Origin: Tenebrio molitor
Lineage: Eukaryota; Arthropoda; Insecta; Coleoptera; Tenebrionidae
Assembly: GCF_963966145.1 (NCBI RefSeq)
Contig: NC_091053.1
Location: forward strand, 12,958,001 to 13,022,000
Length of the DNA: 64,000 nucleotides
Direction of reading: 5' to 3'
Part shown: positions 22,651-33,619 of the stretch, piece by piece
How positions within the stretch are numbered: the first letter of the stretch is position 1
How the letters are laid out: every line of letters starts with the position of its first letter
The notes under the pieces: generated by a model
Seen by the model: only the letters and a program-made list of their open reading frames with translations
The model's database searches: none
What the model was told of the DNA's origin: nothing
Position numbers and translations under genes: made by a program

Positions 22651-22752
22651 GTGCGCGAAGAGAGTGTTTTTTGTGCATGAAAAGGTCTTTTACGCCGAGA
22701 CGAAGGTCGAGGCAGTATAAGCCTTTGAATGCACAAAAACATCTTCGCGCAC
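22651..22752. repeat. Long palindrome B (core-sharing family)
   Basis: Outer arms GTGCGCGAAGA...TTTTTGTGCAT and complement, inner arms AAAGGTCTTTTACGCC / GGCAGTATAAGCCTTT, core GAGACGAAGGTCGAGG. A second, partial copy flanks the LTR retrotransposon at 57577-57637 and 62693-62743. Confidence 0.75.
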
Positions 22753-23571
22753 GAAATATAAACAATATTTTTTCTATAATTGATTCAAAAAATTGAAATT
22801 AAAAATTCAAATTTTTGAAAGAACTCTGAAGTTTCAATGCAGTGACCATGTTGCTAGGTAACTAATAAAAAACAGTGCGTGAAATGAAAAACAGAAATAG
22901 TCGTATGCGTGAAATTGCATTTCACACACTGTTTTGTATCGTTTCTATGGTTTCGATCTTACTAACAATGTAAAAAAAAAGACACGTAAGAAAATGACCC
23001 ACTTCATGCACAGATAACTATGCGTGAATTTCAATTTTTTGAATCAATTATAGAAAAATGAAGTTTTATGTGCTGCGGCTGGTGGATTGGCTGCCGAACG
23101 CAGTGAAGCAGACAAACCAACCAAAGCACGTAAAACCATTTTTGCTCCGAATAACATATACTATTTTTTCTTCAAACCTTCATAACAAATTATTTAAGAC
23201 ATGTTAAGAAACCAGGTAGGAATTTCAAATGATTTAGCTAGTTTACTTTACTGCCGCTCATCAGCGGAGATAATAAGTTTATCTGTCGCTAGTCAGCTCG
23301 TTAGATGCCATGACAATGAAGTGACACTTTAGCATTATCAATGCAGCAAGATAATGTCATAATTTACGGACGTTTGAAGAAAAATTATTTGATAGGCATT
23401 GTCAAGTAGGAAACCGTTCAGGATTGTTTTAAACACGCAGCAGGCCAAGATATTTTTTGTTAGATTGGCCTCAGGTCCTGTCACATGACGTTTCGTTTTT
23501 AAATATTCGCATTGTTGTCAATTTCGTCATTAATTTCGTTAATAATAATTTACCCAGAACTGCCCTACAAA
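22753..23571. other. No gene recognised
   Basis: Arm-like AT-rich sequence around 22760-23060 (TTTTTTGAATCAATTATAGAAAA type, inverted across palindrome B) suggests the palindrome is embedded in a larger weak inverted repeat. No gene is visible. Confidence 0.35.
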
Positions 23572-24947
23572 TATAGGCTCTGCCATTTCTATTGAAACAC
23601 CACCTGTTGGATTTTTCCTAAAATTTAGCAATGTGTAACAGGTTCGGTTGGTTGTAAAACGGCTTTTAGTGAGAAATTTGAAATTTTGACATTTTCTAGT
23701 TCCTAAAATGTCAAAGCAAATTGCTGTCAAAATAAGTGTGATAAATTGATAAATCAATGATCTAACTACACATTTAGCAATTATTTATCTCGTCGACGCA
23801 TCGTGCATTCTTAATATAATTTAATATAAATGTTAATAGAAATCTAAAAATTTTACGCCTGCGAATCCTACCACTACAAATGTGAGTGAGTGGTTTTTAG
23901 CGTGGTTATTGTCGTTGTTAGTGTTCCTGCTGGAAGGGAAAACCCAAGGGAAACTCAAAGAATTAGAATTTTAATCAATGAACAAGGAAATTACAAAATC
24001 AAAGGATTGGCGCCAGTTTTGGAATCTTGAAGGATTTCGCCTCTCAGGTGTGATTGGATAATTTTGTAGACAGTAATATCAGATATCTGGAAAAACAAAT
24101 TGGTATTATGGGGGTATGTGGGTAATGTGGGGTAAGATTGTAAGGATTAAAAAAAAATCAGGAGTTTGAGGAACTCAAAACTCATAATTAAATGAATAGG
24201 GGAAAAATTTAAGTTAAAAAATAATTATTTTGGTTTATTTCAATGTACTTATACGTATGTATTAAGTATTTTAATAAACTACACTTGCTGAAATGCTTTT
24301 TTTATTGAATTTTTCTTATGGTGAAACCACAGAGGATGAACGAAACTTACACGTAACCTCACTTTTCTGCTGTTAAAGTTAAATGAGTTATAATAATTAA
24401 TAACGAATAAAACTGGACTCGCTGAAAGTTTAGCTGAAGAGATGAAAATCAAAGTTACCCCTCAAGGCGCATGTGCCAAGTGGCGTGTGATAAAAAGTGC
24501 GGGATTTAATTTTGATGTTATAGCTAAATGTTAGCAAATGTAAATACGTTCTAAGCTGAAGACGCTGACGCTTTTTAGAATGATAGAAAGACGTTTTTTT
24601 TTTTAACTTACGTAAAAGATTTCTGAAATTTCAACACAAATTTTTCTGACTGACCACATTCGGTGACTTAAATGCAGTTTATCATGTAATTTAATATAAG
24701 CTCTCTTCATGTCAGCACCCATAAGGACTCGTTTTTTTCTATTTTGCTCTATTTTCGTGAAAAAACAATAAATTCTTGATAATTATTGGTTTATAATTGA
24801 ATGAAAGACGCGTTGAGTCAAATATGACATGACATTCAACAAAAATCAAGATTGGCAATAATAGTCAAAAAATTACTAAACATATCTGCAGCGTTGCCAA
24901 ACTGACAATCAACAGGTGGTGTTTCAATAGAAATGGCAAAGCCTATA
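23572..24947. mobile_element. 1.4-kb TIR element without a gene
   Basis: Ends of ~38 bp: TATAGGCTCTGCCATTTC..., with ATTGAAACACCACCTGTTG, and its complement at 24910-24947. There is no transposase reading frame inside, so it is a non-autonomous or decayed DNA transposon. Confidence 0.75.
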
Positions 24948-25165
24948 TATATGTTTCATTTCAATTAAAAATGTTACGATTATTGTTCCTAATGCGTCAA
25001 TTGTTTAAAAAATGTAATAACCTCGGAGCAGTGTTCGGTTGAATTATAACCTAAAATACATTTATTATGACAAATCAGTCATATAGTCATTTAATTGACA
25101 AATGGAGAAAACCAAATTTACATTAGGAAAATTTTCTTTTCCTGTTTTTTTTTTGCAATCAACTG

Positions 25166-25289
25166 TACAGTGGCCGGCAAAAAAAGTTAGCCATCATTTA
25201 AATGTCAATGTCATTACACATTTGGATTTTTACGAGGATTTTTATGTGACAGAAAAGTGATGGCTAGATTTTATTGCCGTCCATTGCAC
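25166..25289. mobile_element. Mariner-like MITE (TACAGTGGCCGG ends)
   Basis: TIRs TACAGTGGCCGGCAAAAA...TAGCCATCA and inverted TGATGGCTA...TTGCCGTCCATTG. 124 bp. Confidence 0.7.
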
Positions 25290-25673
25290 TATGGCGGCCA
25301 AAAAATTTTAGCCATCACTATTTTGACATTCACAAAAGTGTAAATAAACCTTTAAGAACCGTAACCCCACTTTCGATTCTTATCATTTTAACATGCATAT
25401 TTTTATTTATTTATTATTAAAACTGTTTAAAGCTCAAATATTCCAAAAATCCAACATGAATGAACAAAACTAGAGTAGTCGACCATAGATAACCTTAGGC
25501 AAACGTTCCGTGTAGTATTTAGAAAATGACAAAATAAATTCGAGTTTTTAAATTTACCACCCACAAAATACCAGTCATAATCAAGAGAGTAACCATAATG
25601 ACAATTGAGTATGGATTAAATTTTTTTTTAAATGACAGAAAATGGCGGCTAAATTTCTTTGGCCGGCATAGTA
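25288..25673. mobile_element. Mariner-like MITE, related and adjacent
   Basis: TIRs ACTATGGCGGCCAAAAAA...TTAGCC and inverted GGCTAAATTTCTTTGGCCGG. It directly abuts the previous MITE, and the TIRs of the two are related. Confidence 0.7.
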
Positions 25674-26765
25674 CCGCTAGCACCGGAGTAATCAAAATGT
25701 GTTTATGTTTGTACAGTTGGTTACAAAAAAACCGGGAACTGTCAGAATAATATTGACACATTTTTACCACACATTTTACCAGTCCTTCTTGATCACCCGG
25801 TATTTATGCTGTACCTAACCTCAAATAAATAATTACTAAAATGTTATTAAAAAAGGTCGCTATAAAATTCACACAAACAAAATTTCTATTGCATAGGTAC
25901 TGCAAATAAAGCTGACCCAAGTTGCAAAAAACCTGTTTGCTTTTGCAACAGCACTTTTATGGCATTAGTCATTTGAAATTACTTTAAAACTGTACTTTTA
26001 TGGAAAATATTCAATCCAAACTATATGATTTTCTGGTCCCTTTGTGCCTTTATTTGGTTCAAAAATATGTACCTATTGAAAAAATGCTGTTGCAAATGAT
26101 AAGTTTTTTGCAACTTGAGTCAACTATAAGTTTTGTCAAATCAGATCATATTTGACCATAAATAACAAGATAATTAACCGGTTAATTAACATCATTCATA
26201 ATTAACATGTTAATTTACAACACTACCTCAAACGTGTCATCTTCATATCGTATCGTTTTCTAAAATTTTAATAACTTGCTTGGGAATTTCGAAATGTTCT
26301 AGACCGGCCACACACTTTCCGGTCAAATTTCGTCCGGTTTATGGTTTAAGAATCCGGTTAATTTCTCACACTCAAACTTCTTTTCAATATTGCCTGGCAC
26401 GGGACGGGAATAATGTTCGGTCGGATTGACCGACGACGGACGCCGATAATTTTCATATCGGGAACAGTTAAATTTAAGAATCGATGTGTATGGTTTATAT
26501 ATTTATTTCATCCTGTGTCAAATTTCAATACTTTATTTCATCCTGTGTCAAATTTCAATACTTTACGAGTTTACGTCATCAGTTTGAATCCGGGAAAACG
26601 CAAAAATCGGCCGGACGCCGGTTAAGTGTTGCTATTGGAAACACAAAAGTAACAATCGCAATAGGAACAATTATTCAGGTTTAAGAAATGTTTTATTCAA
26701 GACTAGATCTAAATACAAATTAACAATTTAACTATTTCGGTCACAAAGAAGATGATGCACTTAGG
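25674..26765. other. No gene; solo TIR segments and a short duplication
   Basis: 25712-25770 is the second copy of the 22469 segment. Near 25782-25805 is one CCGGGTGATCAAGAAGGACT end (minus sense) related to the MITE at 36381. Near 26513-26560 a 28-bp segment (TTTCATCCTGTGTCAAATTT) is tandemly duplicated. Confidence 0.5.
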
Positions 26766-27126
26766 TACTATTGCGGGCAAAAAAAGTGGGACATCAAATT
26801 TCTGTCAGTTTTGAAAAATTCGATGTAGTTCAAGCTTTATTGTCATTTTTTTTGACACTTTTCCAGCTGACAGTTTAAAAATTTATTTTATACTCCTATT
26901 TTGCTTTTAGAAATGCCCTCTTCTTTTGATAAAGGTAGATTTTGATTGGAACTTTGCATTAAATAAATATTCACTACGTGCTTACTTACAATCATTCCCT
27001 ACAACCTACAATACTTAATGACAACGTCAATCAATTCAAAGTAGGGTTAGAATCAGATAAGGGTTATTTCACATTAAAAGTCAAGACAATGACGTTGATG
27101 TCCCACTTTTTTTGCCCGTAATAGTA
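26766..27126. mobile_element. Mariner-like MITE (TACTATTGCGGG ends)
   Basis: 361 bp. TIRs TACTATTGCGGGCAAAAA...GTGGGACATCA, with complement ending in CCCGTAATAGTA. Confidence 0.75.
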
Positions 27127-27184
27127 CTTTCTCAGACTAAAAACGTTAGTTCACAAATAAAATAATACAACCATTTGAATCAAA

Positions 27185-27367
27185 TCTAAAAAATAGGCCA
27201 GCCAGCATAACCTCTTCCGTAATTTTCTTCACATTATTTTCTGATTTCCATTCACAAAAATGACTGAATTGTTTTTGATACCTTTCACCAGACTTGCTAG
27301 GTATTAATTCAGCATAGGCTTCTGCAGATTTTCTTACAATTTCTGGAGGATTTGCTTTAGAAGTCAT
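27185..27367 (-). pseudogene. Fragment of a Crypton-type tyrosine recombinase-like protein (N-terminal domain)
   Basis: From an ATG at 27367 the frame reads MTSKANPPEIVRKSAEAY, then LIPSKSGERYQKQFSHF and ITEEVMLAG. The pattern PSKSxxRYxxxxxxFxxWxxxxN...I.E.VxLAy is the N-terminal SAM-like core-binding domain of Crypton-derived recombinase proteins that are common in insects and other animals. Homology stops at LAG, and the frame then runs into unrelated sequence. The catalytic domain (R...HxxR...Y) is absent, so this is an exon or a truncated remnant. The assignment comes from pattern recognition and has not been searched. Confidence 0.45.
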
Positions 27368-27550
27368 TTTGACGCACCAAATTATTTCAACAAAATCAAC
27401 AAAATAAACAATTGCCAAACAGTCGTTGCTAATCATGTTCCAAAAATGTGACTAGATTTGGAGCTTTTGTTGAATTATTTTGAAATTAATTTCAATGTTT
27501 CTTTCAAAGGAAATTTGAGGTAGGATGAAATAAAATACATAACGACATTC

Positions 27551-27658
27551 GTCCGTGAACTCTTTTTACAGTACTCGTTTCGAGTTTCAAGACTCGGCTC
27601 CTTCGTCGCCTCGTCCTTAAACGTCTAACTCGTACTGTAAACTATGAGTTCCCGGACT
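27551..27658. repeat. Long palindrome C (core-sharing family)
   Basis: Arms GTCCGTGAACTC...TTTACAGTACTCG and complement, core ACTCGGCTCCTTCGTCGCC. Confidence 0.65.
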
Positions 27659-28312
27659 TATATTATAACGTTAATTACTATTACATTTCGCTACATAAGA
27701 TTGTGAGATTTGTACATGAATGCTTGAGGAAGATTCTGAATATGAATGACAGCGATGACAGTTAATATTTGATTTACACGACAGTCACGACACACAAATT
27801 TGGTGGAAAAAGTAAAACTTACAAAGCTAGCCATGGCTTGCTTGATTGCATCGACCACTCACCAAGATAAAGAATGGAGTATATAGGAGAAAACGAAAAT
27901 AGGAAATACGAACCTCAAATATACAGGGTGACTGACGAAAAACCTTTGATGCTGTATCTTGCTTATTTTTTATCCGATTTGAATAAATGACACATCAAAT
28001 GAAATAATTTTGAAAACACTTCAATACCAACTAAATTAAAAAAAAATCTTGCGTCCAGTTTTTGACAGATGAACATCAGCTTCTTTTTTTCAAATAGCAC
28101 TGTACATTTTTTTTTATTCAGTATTGTAGAGACTTGTCTTCTGAATATAAAAATGCAAAGAACCATACCCATTCATTAAACAAAAGTCAAGAAATTAAAG
28201 ACTAAATGTACAAAATTTAAAAATCAAGTGACCAAAATAAACAAGAGAAAAGTTTGTTCTAAATGCTCGAAATTACTAAGTAAGCCCTGAATATTCATTT
28301 GTCAAAACAGTT

Positions 28313-28338
28313 GAATAATAATAATAATAATAATAATA
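28313..28338 (+). repeat. (AAT)n microsatellite
   Basis: About eight AAT units immediately 5' of the truncated RLE LINE. The 3' flank of that LINE also reads AAATAATAAT. Confidence 0.85.
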
Positions 28339-28980
28339 ACGAATATAAACAACGTCACGATATATTCGCTAAAATTATACACATGAATTTAGCTGTTAAA
28401 GTCAATTTATTAAAGAATACACAACCACATTATAGTTATACACCAGAAAGTTGTTTGGAAAATGACAGTTACAAGTTATATTTTGATAGAACAATTTTAA
28501 CTGACATTCATATTAAGCATAACAGACCAGACATTATAATTTTAAATAAACAACAAAAGCAAGCATATCTTTTAGATATAGCTGTTCCAAATTCACATAA
28601 TATAACACAGACATATAACACAAAAATTAATAAATATTTAGAGCTCTCCGTTGCTATTAGAAATCTTTGGTGTTTAGAAAAAATTTCGATTTTACCACTT
28701 GTAATTTCAGCAACGCAATCTCTTTTTAAAAATTTAAAAATTCTGGATTTAGATAACACATTGGTAGTTGAAATTCAAAAAGGTATATTATTATACTCAT
28801 GTCACATCGTGAGGAAGTTCCTTAACATTGACACAGAACATAATACACAACAAAGTCAAAATGCGGAGGCGAGACGCCGGTAATTATGTTGATAAGCACT
28901 GCACTATTACTTGATAGTAATATCCGTAATAGTGTATGTACTCCGGCAAAATTGCCGTGTCGCCGGGTGGAGGTGGGATA
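28339..28980 (+). pseudogene. Second truncated copy of the RLE LINE (C-terminus plus 3' UTR)
   Basis: Encodes the last ~180 residues of the 13612-15128 polymerase, from YKQRHDIFAK to the same C-terminus, including RPDIIIL and LLDIAVP of the RLE domain. It has a 12-bp in-frame deletion (ISATQSLF where the other copy has ISATGIVPQSLF). The 3' UTR and the terminal GGAGGTGGGATA match the other copy. The zinc knuckle and RT are missing. Stop at 28881-28883. Confidence 0.8.
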
Positions 28981-29027
28981 CGAAATAATAATGTTGCTGT
29001 GGAAGAAAATTTCCAAACGAAATAAGT

Positions 29028-29370
29028 AGAGCTCGTGCCAACTCTCATGATCGATGACGCAAAAACCAAAATGCCTACCGAAGCGTCTCTACTATTCGAA
29101 CTAAAAACATCGGTACCATTTTGTCACGCTTTACAGATTTGTGAGCTAATTTATGTTGATATTTATTTGGCGAGAAGCCGACAAGTACCTACTTAGATAA
29201 TGTTGGACATTCTAATCCAAATCCTTGAACAGTGTAAAAAACAAATTTGCCGCCACCCTGAAAATTTGAACTAAACGACCAACGTTTTTACGTTTCACTT
29301 AACAAAATTGGGCTCCGCCTTCGCGCAGCTTTTGTCAAGGTCATCGATCATGACAGTTGGCACAAGCTCT
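29028..29370. mobile_element. 343-bp MITE inside the nest
   Basis: TIRs AGAGCTCGTGCCAACT...ATGATCGATGAC and complement. Confidence 0.75.
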
Positions 29371-30306
29371 AACCTTTTGGATGAGATACCACTAGCAGTG
29401 TTGAATAGAGTCGTGTTTCATCAGGACGGCGCCATACCACATTATGCACGCATGAATTTTGGGACGTAGACGAGTTCCTCCCAGCGGTCAGTTTACACCA
29501 CAGGTGGTCGGTACTTAGCTGTTATCTGTAGACGAGTTGCTCCCGCTTATTGTCGAAGGATTAAAAAAGGCCGCAGATATATTTTTACATTTTTGAGTGC
29601 AAGATAAACGAATATTTGCTAAATATTAAAATAAAATGTTTACTCCCAGGAGTATTATTACAACATAGGTTTATTATGATAAGAGATTATTTGTACAAAA
29701 TTTATTCTGGGGAGTATTCCATTTTCATAATTTTCTATTAATTTTTGTAATGTCTCCTTTTTGTTTCTTACGTCGTTTCTCAACTTTTTCATTCCTCTGT
29801 TTGCAGATTGAATTTTTCTATACGTATATGTTTGAAAACTAATAAGTGCATCTAAAAAAGCAAAAATGGAAGGATGACTAGAATAAACATTATTTTTTAA
29901 ATGTGCAGATAATAATTACCACCCTTGCAATGCAGTCTAATCCCCAACCCTTCGCTACCTGCATCCAAGATTAGGATATTTTGGGTAGCGGGAGGAACTC
30001 GTCTCCGCCGGAATTTTGTATTTTTAAATTATTTTGGTGAACGATGAATGAGTGCTCATGGAGCTATTCGATGACCCGCTAGATCCCCAGATTTGAATCC
30101 ATTGAATTTCTTTATATTCATTCGAAAATTTCGAGACAATGTTTATTGGACCCCACCAGGTACCCAAAAAGAGTTAAGAAAAAGGATAGTGCGAGTATGT
30201 CAAGAAAAAACCCGAAATTCTTTTACTAAATGTAAAGGTGGGCATTTCTAGAAGGTATCGACAGTGTCTGCAACAGCATTGAGGAAATTTTGAGCAACTA
30301 GAATAG
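29371..30306 (+). pseudogene. Decayed Tc1/mariner-like transposase, C-terminal half, with an insertion
   Basis: Fragments in several frames read FHQDGAIPHYAR (usual FQQDGAPPHYA), then after the insertion PARSPDLNPLNFF (usual SPDLNPLDFFLWG), WTPPGTQKELRKRI, CKGGHF and GNFEQL before a TAG at 30304-30306. These are the catalytic-core and C-terminal motifs of a mariner-like DDE transposase. Frameshifts, stops and the insertion at 29466-30007 make it non-functional. It fits as the original gene of the TIR element that bounds this region. Confidence 0.7.
29466..30007. mobile_element. Non-autonomous insertion in the transposase remnant
   Basis: Ends GTAGACGAGTTCCTCCC and, inverted, GGAGGAACTCGTCTCC. 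A third related segment (GTAGACGAGTTGCTCCCG) occurs at 29531. It is ~542 bp and non-coding. Confidence 0.6.
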
Positions 30307-30394
30307 ATTTTGTATTGTTTACAAATTTGATTACTTGATTTTTAATTTTCAATTACAATTTAATTACAATTTAACATAAAATAACATTTTTAAT

Positions 30395-33300
30395 TTACAA
30401 TGCGAAAATTTCCGATAATAATGCGGAATCTGGAAAAGTGCCCCGAATGCTTGCAGCGTTTCCACGTTGAATGGCAAGGGAAATCCTCTCAAAAAGGAAT
30501 TTCTTAGATTTTGAATCCCCTGATTCCGCGATAAGTCGGTCTCCGATGACATTAATGAAATCTATTGTTTCTTTGCACCAAGGGCCTAAGGTTTCAAAGG
30601 CTAAACCTTTAAATATGTAGTTTGACGAAATAATTGAACGATATTTGTTATGTTTGCGTTTGCAAGCCATTTCAGCGGCAAAACCTGAGACTTCAGATGT
30701 TTTCAATACGTAACTGTCTGCAAGTGTATCTACGACAGTAACGTCCCAAACCAAAGGTTGACCTTTATTCCACGGTACTAAAGTCATCCCATCAGGGCGT
30801 TTTCCGTCATCACGAGATAGTCCGTTTGGTTCTAAAGTTGAATTAACATGAATAGAAGTCAAAGACCGGTTGATAATAGAATTAATTTCAGTGTGTCTTG
30901 AAAATCTACCACTGCTTTTGGAACAACTTAGACCGTGAATACCAATTTCATCAACTTTCGCATTGCATTTGCAAATATGAGGTGTACAAAGATTACAACC
31001 CAATCTTAAACCAATACAAACTTGGAAGGAAGTGTTATCTAAAAGAGTACCAATATTAGGAGAAGGTATTGCATGTAACCAAGATCCTGATTCTCTGCAT
31101 TGCAAAGCCTTAAAACGAGCCAAGTCCCTAGATGAATTAAAGATTAAGTCATTGTCAATTATTCTTTTGATATTGATATTATCCCAATTCTTCTGAAATT
31201 GTGGAATTGTTGGTCTTTCGTTCTCATTTTCTACATCCCAGACTGCTAAAGCTTCATCATAATGGTGAATAATAAGCTCATTATCCTTTGAATTTAGTAA
31301 TTGAGAAACAAGCTTTTTAACACCATGAACTGAAGATAGGAAAGCAGGGAGGCAAATATCGGAAATGCGGCGAATTCCCAGTCCACCAAATCTAATCGGT
31401 AAAGTGGACTGACACCATTGTAAATCAGTTAAACGTAAATTAAGTATTTTTTCTAAAGAAGACTTTAAAGAAGAATCAATGGAATTAACGTAATTAGAAA
31501 ATTTCCAAAAAGGAGTTGTTCTTAATAAAAAATTAAATTTTGGTATGAAAAGACAGTTCTTGATTAAGGTATAAGCCACGTGTCTGCTAAGAAATTCTGC
31601 TTTATTTAAAAGATTTTCAACTGTAATAATAGTTTTTTCGAAAGTGTTTTTGAAGCCTTGGTCAAAGATTGGAGAGCCTAAAAGAGATAAACTTCCTCGG
31701 TCACAAATTTTAATACCTGGTGCTAAATTTTGAAATTCCTTTATGACTTTTAAATCTGTGTCTCCAGAACAGCTAAAGATCTCGCATTTGTTAAAGTTTA
31801 ATTCAAGGCCAATTTTTCTGGATAAATTGATAACTTTCTTAAAGTCGGACAAAACTACTTCTGGGTAATCAGCTAGGGTTCCATCATCTAAATACCAAAT
31901 ATTCAGTTCAGAATTCAAAGATAAAATAATTGGTTGAATGGCAAGACTAAAAATCATAGGACCACAAGGATCTCCTTGTTGAGCTCCAACAGAAGAAGAA
32001 ATTAAATGATCACCAAAAAATAAAGTTGAAGGATTCCTATAGCATTGATAAAGATAAGGGTAAAGAAGTGGGGTATGACATTGGACTTCTTTTAGAATAC
32101 AATCTCGTTCGACTGAGTTAAATGCGTTTTTGAAATCTAATTTAAGAACAACTTTGCTACGGTTTTGGTCGTTATTCACAAAGGTACGTGTAGTATGAAT
32201 TGCTGCTTCGCATCCTAGCTTAGTTGCCACTCCAAGTTGGTGTGGAGATAAATACGAATTTACAATATTACGACTTTGAAAACAAGCAAGCTTTGAAGTC
32301 AATCTTCGTAAACAGTTTCCTATAGCGATCGGTCTAATTCCTCCATCTTTCTTATGAAGGGCGCATAAAGACGCACCATATAATAAATGACAAATTTCTG
32401 AAGGAAGTTGGCCAGACAATAAAAAATTGCACAGTTTTGTTAAAGCTCTTAGTGCCCGCTGACCTGCTTCGCCCGCTGATAAAGATATAATATCTTTTAA
32501 ATATTGTGGTCTCATGCCATCTAAACCTGGTGAAGAACCGGCAGGAAAGGAATTGATAGCTTCTCGAACGTTTTGCTCATTAACTATTAAAGAAAAGTCT
32601 CCCGTTTTGAAAGCGTCTGGAAAAAAAAGTTCGCGAGATGGTGAAGGATGCTTTTTTTTTAATTCTTCAGCAACATCTTCATTGAATGAAGCTAATGAGT
32701 CGTCCGAGGACAATAATTTAACAGCTCCTTTGATATCAAAATCGGCTACTTTTGCTTCCACTTTCTTAGCTAGTGATAAATGTGTTCGTCTCTTAGAAGA
32801 TGTTCGTATTTGAGGTACTTCAAAATTAGAAAGATTTTCTTTTATAAGCTTATTCAATGATTTATCAGATTTCTCGGCTACATTGAAAGCTCTATAAGAG
32901 AATAGCAAAAGATCCTCAAATGAAGAGATTGATTTGGACGAAAGACAATTATTAATAATAGAACTTAATTTATCAGCAGCTAAATGTCTACAAGCTTTAG
33001 GCAATCTTCTAATAGTTGGTAGCTGCTGTTTTAAATTAATAAGCAATTTTGTGATAGAAACCGTTGAAGAGAAATTACAAGAAGTTGGTAGGTTACTATT
33101 TGTATGATACTTATCTACGTGAATTTTCAATCTGGTATTATCCTTAAAAGATTTTCCAGGACACAAATTACAATTTAATCTTTGTTGTCCACTAGAATGA
33201 TTATCTTGAGATCCGAATTGCTTCTCATAATCCGTGCAATTAAATGAAGTGTTATTAATTTCTTCAGTTTTCCTTCTTGTTTTATTAATTTCTGAAGAGA

Positions 33301-33619
33301 ATGATTTTGACGAAAACGATTGGCTCATTAGTCCATGAATCCTTGATCTATGAATTTTAAGGCCCTTTTCCTTTTTGAAATCTCTGTTGCAGTCTTCACA
33401 TCGAAAAACTAATTTTTCTCCAGAAATTTTATGACACTTTTTGACGTTTCCGAATTTATGTTCAAGATTAGCGTTCGAAGGACCTGCATCAGTTAAATCT
33501 TGATCACTTATTTTCCAATCTGTTGTTCGTAGACGAAATCTTGTGTCTTGAGGATATTTAAACTCAAGATAACTATTACTTTCTTCAAGAGAATTATCAA
33601 ATGATGTTGACAGACGCAT
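30395..33619 (-). CDS. Intact reverse transcriptase with C2H2 fingers and restriction-like endonuclease (R2-grade LINE)
   Basis: 1074 residues, uninterrupted. Two C2H2 fingers near the N-terminus (C74, C77, H90, H95; C150, C153, H167, H172), with a degenerate one between them, would bind target DNA. RT follows: motif A LKLDFKNAF (Asp 495), motif B AQQGDPCGP (546-554) and motif C YLDDG (576-580). The C-terminal region has a Cys/His cluster (C875, C878, H881, C883, C885, H895, C899), then KRPDGMTL (RPD 941-943) and LVWDVTVVD (Asp 959). This matches the zinc knuckle plus PD-(D/E)xK nuclease of RLE LINEs, which cut DNA and prime reverse transcription at the nick. YLDDG instead of the common Y/F-A-D-D is notable. 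The start ATG (33619) is ~20 bp inside the right inverted repeat, and only ~90 bp separate its stop from the transposase remnant, so the element is nearly all ORF. No A-tail; the 3' end has TTGTAATTAAA-like repeats. Exact clade not resolved. Confidence 0.85.
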   Translation of the reverse strand: MRLSTSFDNSLEESNSYLEFKYPQDTRFRLRTTDWKISDQDLTDAGPSNANLEHKFGNVKKCHKISGEKLVFRCEDCNRDFKKEKGLKIHRSRIHGLMSQSFSSKSFSSEINKTRRKTEEINNTSFNCTDYEKQFGSQDNHSSGQQRLNCNLCPGKSFKDNTRLKIHVDKYHTNSNLPTSCNFSSTVSITKLLINLKQQLPTIRRLPKACRHLAADKLSSIINNCLSSKSISSFEDLLLFSYRAFNVAEKSDKSLNKLIKENLSNFEVPQIRTSSKRRTHLSLAKKVEAKVADFDIKGAVKLLSSDDSLASFNEDVAEELKKKHPSPSRELFFPDAFKTGDFSLIVNEQNVREAINSFPAGSSPGLDGMRPQYLKDIISLSAGEAGQRALRALTKLCNFLLSGQLPSEICHLLYGASLCALHKKDGGIRPIAIGNCLRRLTSKLACFQSRNIVNSYLSPHQLGVATKLGCEAAIHTTRTFVNNDQNRSKVVLKLDFKNAFNSVERDCILKEVQCHTPLLYPYLYQCYRNPSTLFFGDHLISSSVGAQQGDPCGPMIFSLAIQPIILSLNSELNIWYLDDGTLADYPEVVLSDFKKVINLSRKIGLELNFNKCEIFSCSGDTDLKVIKEFQNLAPGIKICDRGSLSLLGSPIFDQGFKNTFEKTIITVENLLNKAEFLSRHVAYTLIKNCLFIPKFNFLLRTTPFWKFSNYVNSIDSSLKSSLEKILNLRLTDLQWCQSTLPIRFGGLGIRRISDICLPAFLSSVHGVKKLVSQLLNSKDNELIIHHYDEALAVWDVENENERPTIPQFQKNWDNINIKRIIDNDLIFNSSRDLARFKALQCRESGSWLHAIPSPNIGTLLDNTSFQVCIGLRLGCNLCTPHICKCNAKVDEIGIHGLSCSKSSGRFSRHTEINSIINRSLTSIHVNSTLEPNGLSRDDGKRPDGMTLVPWNKGQPLVWDVTVVDTLADSYVLKTSEVSGFAAEMACKRKHNKYRSIISSNYIFKGLAFETLGPWCKETIDFINVIGDRLIAESGDSKSKKFLFERISLAIQRGNAASIRGTFPDSALLSEIFAL

